From the NCBI RefSeq assembly GCF_031877795.1, contig NC_133932.1, forward strand, positions 91,169,994 to 91,233,993: a stretch of 64,000 bases of DNA, in the 5' to 3' direction. This document shows, piece by piece, positions 23,621 through 34,281 of the stretch. The stretch is from Strix aluco. Lineage: Eukaryota > Chordata > Aves > Strigiformes > Strigidae. The position numbers and the translations under genes are program-made. The first letter of the stretch is position 1; the number at the start of each line of letters is the position of its first letter. The notes below the pieces were generated by a model, which made no database searches, had not been told where the DNA came from, and saw nothing but the letters and a program-made list of their open reading frames with translations.

Positions 23621-25458
23621 TAACAGATTAGAGACTCGCTCTGGGTTAATTTTAACTTGGCAAAAATGGTTTGTTGTAATCCAGACTAATTCCCTGATCT
23701 GGCTCACCTTGCGATGGTGCTTGTGCAGCGTGAGGCGGAGGGTTGCACGATATATGTGCAGAGGGACGGAAGCAAAGAAACTGCTGGTTTTGTCACTAGT
23801 GCCAGCCTAATAATTTTATGAAAGGAAACAGAAAAAATATCTAATCCTGCAATGTAACATATAGCTGTGTTTGCTCAGATAACAACGCTAAGAATCTGTT
23901 ACAGTGCTACTAGCAGGGGGAAATTTACTTGTCAAGCCAAGATTGGTTTGAAAGATAAATCTACTCTGTGCCTAGTTTGTAGTTTCTGCTTTGTGGCTAC
24001 TGAAATACATGAAAATGACTGGTAATGACATAATGGCTAGTGTAGCCATGAAGGTCTGTAAAACACTAGTGGGAAGTATGAGCCTCTTCAGAGGGCAAGT
24101 AAAAACTTCATGTTGTTGGAGTGTTGTCTCATATGCTGGGTTCTGAGTGGATGAAACTGGAAGTCTGCTCTCTGTTGCTGATGTAAGTTGTTAACTGCTT
24201 TTAGTCCTGAAGCATTGTATTTGAAAAGTAAGGTATTTCTGATTTTCACATTTTTGCTGTCTTCAAATATACGTTTTTTCCATTGTGTAACTTCATTCTA
24301 ACAAGCCTCCCTATCCAGTTGAATTGCTGCTATTATCTCTTGTGCATCTCAGGGTTTTCCCTGAACTGTCAGTCCCTTTGCTCTTCTTTTACCTATGTAT
24401 GTACTACCAGAAGTATCGGTTAGGCTCAGTGTGTTCTTTGAGACTTTGTGCCAAAGGCGGGTAGACGTACAGATTTGTAATGGCTTTAGTGTGGCTTGTT
24501 TTGTAATGAAAGTTTTCACTACATAATTTTGACTAACTTGAAATTTTAATATTACACTGACAATATACTCTAAAATTGCAGTAATTTCATACTCATGTCA
24601 AAGTGTTTCATCTGTTTTACAGCTTATTGAGTGATCTTTACTAAAAAGAGCATATCTTTTTTTTTTTTTGTTTGTTTGTAGGACATCAACTCAGCAACTG
24701 TAAAAGTAGCATCATGCACATCCAAGAATCATTTCTGAATAGGTGGTTCTTTGGTTCCATTTGCACTTTAAATTACTTGAGGACTGCATCTAGATTTCAG
24801 TAGTAACATTAGGTATCTGAGATGCAGCAGTATTTATTGAATAATATTCAATATTGAAAATTTCTTATATTCCTTACTCAAGGAAATTACTCATCATACA
24901 CAGCTTGTCAGGTGCTTAATTTGTTTGGTTCATAAAGTTCAGTAAAAACATTCTGTCAGTTAGTTTAAAAACATTAACCATTAAAAATACAAATGCTTTT
25001 TGGAAGTTAGGTTTTTTTGTCCATTACTTCATTGCTAAAGTTGTGTCAACTTAGATCCTTCAGAGGAGAAAAGCTTCTATTTGTATTGTGGGGACAAAAA
25101 ACCCAAACAAATCTAATAATGTGAAGTGACTTGACTAAGATCAAGAAAAATTTCAGTGATGACTGGAACGTAAGATTTCTGCTATTAACCAGAAATCAGA
25201 TGACTGTTTTTCCAGCCATTTTGGCTGAAGAAGAGGTAGCCAAAAAATAGTATACATGAGAATATTCAGGTTTTGTGGGCTGATAAAAATACATTTCCTT
25301 TTCACAAAAATTGAGGCTGAAGCAGCCTTAGATGTCTAGTGATGCTAAAAGACACCTTTGTCTTTTGTAGTCATGCGTCCTGCTTCTTTGTTTAGAGGGA
25401 AAGTGTGCAGTTTAGAAAGGAGTTAGTGCATGTGATCACATTGTGTGATTTCTTCCTT

Positions 25459-25471
25459 CCCCCCCCCCCCC
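25459..25471. repeat. poly(C) tract, 13 C
   Basis: Thirteen consecutive C follow TCTTCCTT in intron 1, forming a pyrimidine-rich segment of about 25 bases. No gene context is evident. Confidence 0.85.
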
Positions 25472-27133
25472 ATCCCCGCTGTTTGTTTTGGATGACAAAA
25501 TAATACTATGTGGAACCTTTTGCTCTTTAGTTAAAAGTTCAGTTATAGGCCAAACTGGAATTGAACACAAGTCACAAAAAACTGTTAAGCTATTTTTTTT
25601 AGCTATGAGAGTGTGCTTGTGTAAGAGTGTGTCAAATAGCAGCAGCTGTGGTGTTTGTACTGTTAAATAGTGACATTCTGAATGTTCACCTATGGAGAAA
25701 AATGACACTTTTCTACATAATCAATTTGTTACTGAATTATTTATATTGGGTACCAAACTATTTAGCTGTAATATTTTGGTCATTATTGGTGTTAAGCCTT
25801 TTTGGTGTTCATATGGTAATGGTCTCAGAAAGTGTCTGTTTAGTAAGGTAAATAACAGCAAATTATTGCCTCTTTTTCAATTCCCATTACCTGATCTTGG
25901 GTTTCAGCATTCTTGTAGATGCTTTTCAAGCATAGGTAAGGCCTTACATCATCTTTCTTCATTGCTCGATTAATTCTGGATGTTTGATGATCTCTTGATA
26001 TTGTTGCTGCCTTTGAGGATCTTGGCTGTACAGCTGTGTTCCAAAATGCTGTATTTAATGTGTTTTACACTTCTAAAATATTTTATCCTTTCTGAATGTC
26101 AGATTGGGGATTACTGATGAGAGTATTTGTGGAAATATGATTGTAGCTGTTGGTATCTATACAATGGCAGTTCTTAACAGTGGCAACATGTCTAGCTCAA
26201 GTGTTAGTGTTACACTTTTAGTAATCTAATCCATATGAAGTCATTGTATGAACTCTGTGAGTTTTTTCCCTGTGGATAGCAAAGTGTCTTTCACTTTAAA
26301 CAGCAAACATTGTCTGAATATTCTGCTGAAGTTCAGAAGAATTTGAAATTTTAATATGCGAACATAAGTAAATAAAACACCTAAGTGGGACAGGAGAGGA
26401 ATCAGATTAGCAATGATTGTGGCTTATTCTGCATAATATTTTAGCCAGTGAATGACTATTTTTTTTCTAATTTATTTTAAAATGGGTACAGCTTGTAATT
26501 TGAGAAATAATAGGAGACTTATTTTTGCTTAACTAAAATTGGACTTCGCTTCCATTTTTTTAAAGGCATATGAGTTCTGTTGGCCATTTTCATATAAAGC
26601 CTGATTTCCTGTTCTCGATAATCTTCAGACTTTCTAATCTATGCGTCCCTGGGATTCTTACACCTACTGGTTTGAAACCATCTGTGTGTATGTTCTATTT
26701 TTTTTTTCCTTTTATGTTGTTGGCTTGTGGTGGGGTTTTTGGGTGTTCTTTTTTTTTGTTTTTATACTGAGAGGAAATGCCAGTTAAAGTTTCAGTTTCA
26801 ATTATGCTATCTGCTCTGGCATGCTGATGGTCTGTTAGGTGGCAAATACAAGCAGTTAAAGTTAGGCTGGAGCAATTTAAAAGGTTACTATTCCTCACTG
26901 CTAGCTGTGCTAAATGTAGTAAATGTGCTTCCTCCATACTTAAAAACTTGATGTTGAATTTGTGTTTCTGCTATGTTAACCATCAGTTGTGGGGTTTGGT
27001 TTTGTTTTTCCTCCTGTATTATGATCTTCCTCCTGGCCAAAATATTTTGAAGATGTTTCTTTAGTAAATTCTTCTTCTGACATATGACTACATATGTTTC
27101 ACCAAACCCATAATTTAAAGCCTATTTATGTCT

Positions 27134-27397
27134 TTATAGAAAGCACAATGACATATCAGTAATACAGTCTTTGGTACTGAAGTACTTCATGGCAAACTGT
27201 TTTCCACATCCTTGGTTTACTTTGGAAACGTGATGCCTTGCAGCATCTCTTAAATACCTGGTTGCATTTTTGGCTTTTTCTTTCTTACCTTGCTTGCCAT
27301 AAACTCTGCTTCGCACTGAGGTGCTGGTTGGAATACTAGTGTTATAATTAACTAAAGTTTTTACACAGTAAGTACACTCACAGCCAGTTCCTACCAT
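27134..27397 (-). other. coding-like open frame, unidentified (minus strand, 87 codons)
   Basis: An ATG-initiated 87-codon frame on the minus strand has a balanced, basic composition with a GKQGKKEKAKNATRYL segment and several Cys. An internal CAAG|GTAAGA could act as a donor. I do not recognise the protein, and I see no promoter or second exon. It could be a decayed retrocopy inside intron 1 or a chance frame. Confidence 0.15.
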
Positions 27398-27958
27398 TGT
27401 GCCCCTCCAAAGGATGAATACTGGAAATTGGCACAGGAGAACGGGCTCCTTGTGCCCTAAGTGGGTAAATTAAGGTATATGGTTTCTGTACATTTAGATT
27501 TAATGTTTCATAGGGTATGAAGCATATTAATGTGATTAATACACATTTTTCTTAGTAGCAAGTATTTCATAGTAAATAGCATGTTACAGCTCACTGCCTC
27601 CCTTCAAACTGATGAATGTGTTGATGGGCTTTAGTTTTTATTGTTATAACTGAATGATACTTTTTTTTCTTTGCATCTAGTATATCTATGACTACTTTGG
27701 CCTGAGAATACTGTGAGGATTTTTGTTTTCTTATTAATTTAATAAATCTAAATCTATACCAGTTCTACACCTTAGAAGAGAGACAAAAGTTCAGCTTCCT
27801 TGTCCCCACATAAAACTGGAGCCCTGTGGTTAGATTAGTGCCATTCCTTACTTTAATTTTCTTCGCTTAGCTTTCCTTGACTTGTGTTCCCAGGCATAGT
27901 TGTCTAAAGTAAAGGTTTTTGAACTCTTGGAAAATACTTTATAGATTCTGTGAAAGGG

Positions 27959-28556
27959 TGTTACGGTTTAACCCTAATAAGTAGCTAAGCATTACATGGC
28001 TGCTCGGTCACTCCCCCAGCAGTGGGATCAGGGAGAGGGGTGGATGGATAAAAGTGAGAAAACTCGTGCATTGAGATAAAGACAGTTTAATAGGTAAAGC
28101 AAAAGTTGTGTGCACAAGCAAAGCAAAATAAGGAATTAATTCACTAGTTCCCATCTGCAGGCCAGTGTTTAGCCACCTCCAGGAAAGCAGGGCTCCATCG
28201 TGCATAATGGTTACTTGGGAAGACAAGCCCCATAATTGTAAGTGTTCCTCCTTCCTCCTTCTTCCCCCAGCTTTATATACTGAGCATGATATCATATGCT
28301 ATGGAATATCCCTTTGGTCAGTTGGGGTCAGCTGTCCCGACTGTATCCCCTCCAAACTTCTTGTGCACCCCCAGCCTACTTGCTGGTGAGGTGGGGTAAG
28401 AAGCAGAAAAGGCCTTGACTCTGTGTAAGCACTGCTTAGCAACAGCTAAAGGATAAGTGTGTTATCGACACTGTTTCCACCAGAAATCCAAAACATACAA
28501 GCACTGTACAAGCTACTGTGAAGAAAATTAGTTCTATCCTAGCCAAAGCCAATACA
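27959..28556 (-). mobile_element. solo LTR of the same ERV family as 10544-11078 (antisense)
   Basis: The reverse complement follows the LTR at 10544-11078 over its length, including the TTTGGCTAGGATAGAACTAA-type 5' part, the central CAGCTGACCC segment and the 3' AAACCGTAACA end. Here the promoter box is intact: TATATAAAG on the minus strand at about 28272-28280. ATTAAA at 28086-28091 gives the polyadenylation signal. Flanks are AAGGG on the left and AAGAG on the right, a 5-bp target duplication with one change. No internal retroviral sequence is present. It lies in MYCBP2 intron 1 in the opposite orientation to the gene, the orientation usually tolerated in introns. Confidence 0.85.
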
Positions 28557-31044
28557 AAGAGAAAGTAAGATAAGGTCAAAAAATACAAGCCCGTTGTTTG
28601 TATTTTAAATTCATTAGAATGATCCAAACAACTACTGAAAAATTTTATAAGTTTGCAAATGAAAATAATAGGAAGCCTCTTCTCTAACTTGTGCTACTGT
28701 GCCATAGTACTTAGATTACTTTGGTCATGATCTCTTGTCAGTCTGGAAAAATGTCTAGCTAAGAGTTTTAACCTTAATGGGGTCAAACCCTGAACTCTTC
28801 ATTTTACTTCTCCAGCATTCTCCTTGTTGCAGTTGATAACATCACTCATCTTTTCTATTGCTGAGCCTTTAAGCCAACATCTGTATTTATACAGATCTGC
28901 AGCCAGTCATTTATATTACATTGACATGAGCTTGTTCATAAATAAATACCTTATTCTCTTATTTTTATTATTTCAGTCTCTTCTTTCTTATTTTGGTTGT
29001 TTCACTGTGAGTTTTGTGTGCTGTTATTTATGACTCACCTCTTACCTGCTTTTGCCTTTCCTTTCTCTCCCACTAGCCAATGCATTATTCTAACAGATGT
29101 GCTCATATGTCTTTATTATGCTTGTACGTTTTCAGAGTGGTCATGTCTGTTCCATTTATCTTCAAACCAATCAATTCTCTATCCCATTTTATTTCTAGAA
29201 TGTACTGTTATACAGGGTAGACCATTGACAGCTGTAAACTGGTGAGTTTTCAGTTGTTTGCACTATGTGGTTGCATTTTCTGCTATTCAGTGAAGACAAC
29301 ATAGAATTTATTTGGTTTACTTGCGATAGTGATGACTCTAAGGATGTTATGCTGTCATGAACCACTGGTAATGTGCTTTTTCTTAATAAGTACAGTTCTT
29401 CCTAAACTTCATGGAGTGTCTTCCTTAAATTAAAGTTCTGCTGGTATGATTCTATGTGAGATGGCTTTGTATGTACTTTGGTTTTGGTGGGTGCATTTAG
29501 ATAGGAAGGTGGCCAAAGGTGCAGATATTGTCATCTTTGCTATGGTTGAATGACTTCTTAAAATACAGAGCCCTAAAAATTTTTTAAGCATAAGAGATAC
29601 AGAGATATTTTCCTCTACACTGAAAAACGTGAGGTAGAATATTTTTCTTTCATGTGTTCTTACAGATCTAATTTAATAGATAATGTTGCAACAGATGAAG
29701 AAAAACTGGATAATTGCAGAAAAAAAACTACAACTGTCAGTGGTTGTACTGTGAGACCATTCTCCTTGTGTGGAGAACACTTTGTAGGGGTGCTTTCTTG
29801 TGGGTTCTCTTTGTTTATATGAGATGATTTATGCTGTTTCAGAAGCATTTTCAGTTATAAAAGGGATTCAGACACTGTTTTGTACTTTTGCTCTTTTGTC
29901 CTGTTTAAATGAAACTCAGAACCATTTTACTTGTGTAGTTGGGTTTTAATTTCATTTTTAGAACCTGCAGTATTTAGGTTTCAGACTGTATTGGAGAGGC
30001 CTTAGAAAGGATATTCCAGCAGCTGGAATGTGACCCCTTTCTTTCTTAAGCCTCTAAAACTTTTTTTTAAAAAAAAGCTAGTTATTTAAAAAGTTAATGT
30101 GGTAATAAAGATAATACAGATTGATGTCATAGGCTTGAAAAATAGTTCTGAGTTATGATACTAAAGTCATGATTAAAAAGATGTGCAATTTCAGCTCTCA
30201 AACAGTAGCACATTAAAGTCCCAGCTGAACAATCAGGTAGAAAGATGGCCTTTCTCTTCTGAATTAAGAGCATGTGGGAAGGAGTTCCAAACTGTAGGAA
30301 TGTGGCTGTTGCCCATCTTCCAGATGTTTGATATCTTAAATATATGTAGCTCTGTATTCATCCCCAGGCAGTGTTCTCTCAAATCCATCAGTCTCCTTTT
30401 GTTTTGAGTTTTCTTAACCTTTTATTTTTGGATGCTTTAGAAGCCCAATGTAACCTATCCTAATAGTCTGCCTCTGTTTTCCTCTAAGCCTGTGTTAATT
30501 GGATTGCAGTTGATGTTCCTTACCCTGATTTACGGATTTAGGTGACAGGATTTTTATGATTTTTCCATTTATAGATATACTGCTTAAGTCCCGACTTTCC
30601 TTTTATATTTTTATGAATGAACATTCACATCAGAATGCTTGATTAATAATTCCAAGAAGATAGCGCATAAGCTGGTAATGGTTTGGAGGGCATACACATG
30701 GCTACTAGAATGACAGTTGAGCTGTTGCCCACTTTACTAAAAATTTGAGTTCCTTAAGCGTTAGAGCTTAGGCTTACTAAATGAAGATGATATCAATAAT
30801 TTTAAATATTTGATGTTGTCTGAGGATAATATTGTCCATTGACAATAAAAAAATACCAAGCTTTTATTGTTTGGGGAAGAAATGGATTGTGCTCGCTAGT
30901 GTTCTTTTGAGATCTGCCTATCAAGCTGAGGAGTGATTCTCTTCAGTGATTCTCACTTTTGAGTTCCTTAAAAAAATCTGTAGCCCTTGATGAAAAGTAA
31001 TAGTGCTCCCATTAGTTTTCAGTAATAGTAGGTAATCTATAGAT

Positions 31045-32091
31045 ATCTTCAGGGCAGGGAAAGCAGTGGATGTTTACCTCAACTTGAGTAAGGCTTTTGA
31101 CACTGTCTCCTGTGTCTGACAAAGTACAGGTTAGATAAGTGGACAGTAAAGTCAATTGAGAGCTGGCCAAATGATGGCCTGAAGGTTTGTGATCAGTGAC
31201 ACAAAGTCCAGCTGCAGGCAAGTCATCAGTGGTGTATCACAGGAGCTGATATTGGGGCCAGTACTGTTTAGCATCTTCATTAATGAGCTGGATGCAGTGA
31301 CAGAGTGTGCCCCCAGCAGGTTCGCAGATAATACAAAACTGAGAGGAGTTCCTCATGCGTCACATGGTTGTGTTTCCATTCAGAGGAATCTGGACAGGCC
31401 AGAGAATTGGACTAAGAGGAATCTCATGAAGCACAACAAGAGGTAATGCAGAATCCTGCATCAGAGGAGGAATAACCCCAGGGGGGCTGACCAGCTGGAA
31501 GACAGCTCCGCAGAGTAGTAGCTTTGTGTACTGGTAACAGTCTGACCATGGGCTAGTAACGCACCACCATGGTAGGGAAGGTAGGCAGCCTCCTGAGCTG
31601 TGTTAGGAAGAGTGTTGCCAGAAGGTTGAAGGAGGTGCTCTCTGCTCAGCACTAGTGAGGCTGCACTGGGAGTGTCCAGTTCTGGACTTCCCAGTACAGA
31701 AGAGGCAGGCATACTTGAAAGAGTCCAGTGCAGGGCCACAGTGATTAAGGGTCCGGAGCATTTCTCTTATATGAAAAGACTGAGAGAGCTGGGACTGTTC
31801 AGCCTGGAGAAGAGAAGGCTCAGGGGGGATCTTATCAGTGTAGGGAGGGGATGAAGAAGAGGGAGCCAACTCTTCTCAGTAGTGCCCACTGACAAGACAA
31901 GGGGTAATGGGCACAAATTAAAAATCATGAAATTCCACTGTGTTCCAAAAAAGCATTTCTTCACGTGGGAGAGGTCCAGCACTGGCACAAGTTGTCCAGA
32001 GAGGTTTAATATTTCCTTGGAGATACTAAAAATCCAACTGCATGTGGTACTGGGCAACCTACTGTATCTGACCCTACTTGACCAGGGATCT
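31045..32091 (+). mobile_element. CR1 LINE, 5'-truncated, sense (part 1 of an interrupted copy)
   Basis: The frame fragments read as the C-terminal half of a CR1 reverse transcriptase: a SKAFDTVS motif near 31090, then GPVLFSIFINELDAVTE, then FADNTKL in place of FADDTKL near 31320. It goes on into the usual CR1 3' region. Stops and frameshifts make it non-functional, and the catalytic second Asp is replaced by Asn. The element stops abruptly at about 32091 where an antisense CR1 begins, and its own 3' tail resumes at about 32309. Confidence 0.82.
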
Positions 32092-32308
32092 TCATAGAAT
32101 CAGTCACAGAATCACAGAATGGTTGAGGTTGGAAGGGACCTCCAGAGTTCATCTGGTCCACTCCCCTACTCAAGCAGGGCCACCTGGAGCCAGTTGCCCA
32201 AGGCCATGTCCAGACAGTTTTGAGTATCTCCAAGGATGGAGATTCCACAACCTTGCTGGGCAACCTGTGCAAGTGCTCAGTCACCCTCACAGTAAAAAAA
32301 GGTGTTAT
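32092..32308 (-). mobile_element. short antisense CR1 inserted into the sense CR1
   Basis: Starting TCATAGAATCAGTCACAGAA, the sequence is the reverse complement of the CR1 3' end (GGTTGGAAGGGACCT-type block on the + strand), then the 3' untranslated region. It breaks off after CACAGTAAA, a typical 5' truncation of about 217 bases. The sense CR1 continues on the far side, so this copy inserted later. Confidence 0.8.
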
Positions 32309-32360
32309 ATCAAGAGGTCCCTTCTATAACCTGAATGATTTTGTGATCCTGTAATTCTTA
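32309..32360 (+). mobile_element. 3' tail of the interrupted sense CR1 (part 2)
   Basis: AGAGGTCCCTTCTATAACC followed by GATTTTGTGATCCTGTAATT is the CR1 3' terminus with its octamer-like repeats in sense orientation. It completes the copy that began at 31045 and was split by the insertion at 32092-32308. Confidence 0.75.
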
Positions 32361-32513
32361 GGAAAACAGACCACAAGGAAAAAGGATCTGTATGAGGTTT
32401 ACCTGTCTGTCTTCTGACAGGAGGTGTCACAGGGAACAAACACACAGAGTGCTAAATAATCAGTTCTTGCAGCAGAGCTGTGTTGCAAGATGCAGTCCTC
32501 AGGTTACTCAAAA

Positions 32514-34281
32514 CATAGAATCATTTAAGTTGGAAAAGACCTTTAAGATCATCAAGTCGAACAGTAAACCTACAACAGCCAAGTCCACCACTAAACCATG
32601 TCCCTGAGCACCACATCTACATATTTTTTACATACCTTCAGGGATGGTGACTCAACCACTTTCCTGGGCAGACTGTTCCAATGCTTGACAGCCCTTTCAG
32701 TGAAGAAGTTCTTCCCAATACCCAATAAAAACCTCCCCTGGTTCAACTTGAGGCTGTTTCATCTTGTCCTATTGCTTGTTACAGGGGGGAAGAGACACCC
32801 ACCTTGCTACAACCTCCTTTCAGGTAGTTGTAGAGAGCGATGAGATCTCTCCTCAGCCTCCTTTTCTTCCGGCTAAACAACGCCAGTTCCCTCAGCCATT
32901 CCTCATAAGACTTGTTCTTGAGACCCTTCACCAGCTTTGTTGCCCTTATTTAGACATGCTCCAGCACCTCAAGTGTCTTTCTTGTAGTGAGGGGCCCAAA
33001 ACTGAACACAGTATTCGAGGTGCAGCCTCACTAGTGCTGTGTACAGTCCCTAGTCCTGCTGGCCACACTATTTCTGGTACAGGCCAGGATGCTGTTGGCA
33101 TTCTTGGCCACCTAGGCACACTGCTGGCTCATATTCAGCTGCCTGTTGATGAACACCCCCAGGTCCTTTTCTGCTGGGCAGCTTTCCAGCCACTCTTCCC
33201 CAAGCCTGTAGTGTTGCATGGGTTTGTTGTGACCCAAGTGCAGGACCCAGAACTTACCCTTGTTGAACCTCATACAATTGTCCTTGGCCCATCGCTCCAG
33301 CCTGTCCAGATCCCTCTGTAAAGCCTTTCTACACTCAAACAGATCAACACTTCTACCCAACTTGGTGTCGTCTGCAAATTTACTGAGGGTGCACTCGATC
33401 CCCTTGTCCAGATCGTTGATAAAGATATTAAACAGAACTGGACACAATACTGAGCCCTGGGGAACACCATTTGTGACCAGCTGCCAGCTGGATTTAACTC
33501 CATTCACCGCAACTCTTTGGGCCTGGCAATCCAGCCAGTTTTTTATCCGGAGAAGAGTATGACCCATCCAAGCCATGAGCAGTCAGTTTCTCCAGGAGAA
33601 TGCTGTGGGAAACGGTGTCAGAGGCTTTACTAAAGTTCAGTTAAACAGCGTCCACAGCCTTTCCCTCATCCACTAAGCAGGTCACCATGTCATAGAAGGA
33701 GATCACGTTAGTCAAGCAGGACCTGCCTTTCACAAACCCATGCTGACTGGGCCTGATCACCTGGTTTTCCTGTATGTGCTGTGTGATGGCACTCAAGACA
33801 ATCTGCTCTATAACCTTCCCTGGTACTGAGGTCAGAGTGACAGGCCTGTGGTTCCCTGGATCCTCCTTCTGACCCTTCCTGTAGATGGGTGTCGCATTTG
33901 CTAACTGGGATCTCCCCAGTTAGCCAGGACTGCTGATAAATGATGGAAAGTGGCTTGGTGAGCACATCCACCAGCTCCCTCAGTACCCTTGGGTGGGTTC
34001 CACCTAGCCCCATAGACTTGTGTGTATCTAAGTGGTGTAGCAGGTCACTAACCATTTCCCCTTGGAGTATGGGCTTCGTTCTGCTCCCCATCCATGTCTT
34101 CCAGCTCAGGGGGCAGGGTATCCTGAGAACTGGTCTTACTATTAAAAGACTGAGGCAAAGAAAGCATTAAGTACCTCAGCCTTTTCCTCAGCCTTTGTCA
34201 CTATGTTTCTCCCCGTATCCAATAAAGGATGGAGATTCTCCTTACCCCTCATTTTGTTGTTAATATATTTACAGAAACATG
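32514..34281 (-). mobile_element. CR1 LINE fragment, about 1.8 kb, antisense, with RT remains
   Basis: The 3' end of CR1 lies at 32514 (CATAGAATCATTTAAGTTGG) and the truncated 5' edge near 34281. On the minus strand two frames (33576-33112 and 34091-33708) carry RT domain pieces. The second has the SDLLHHLDTHKSMGLGGTHP block before the palm. The first has [20 protein letters not shown] and the active-site FADDTKLG, near 33367-33378. These order correctly for CR1 ORF2, but frameshifts separate them and the endonuclease part is missing. It is a dead, 5'-truncated copy. Confidence 0.88.

Noticed and set aside
32764..33562. + strand frames of 185 and 100 codons
   Set aside because: They are the complementary strand of the antisense CR1 at 32514-34281; the true coding remains are on the minus strand.
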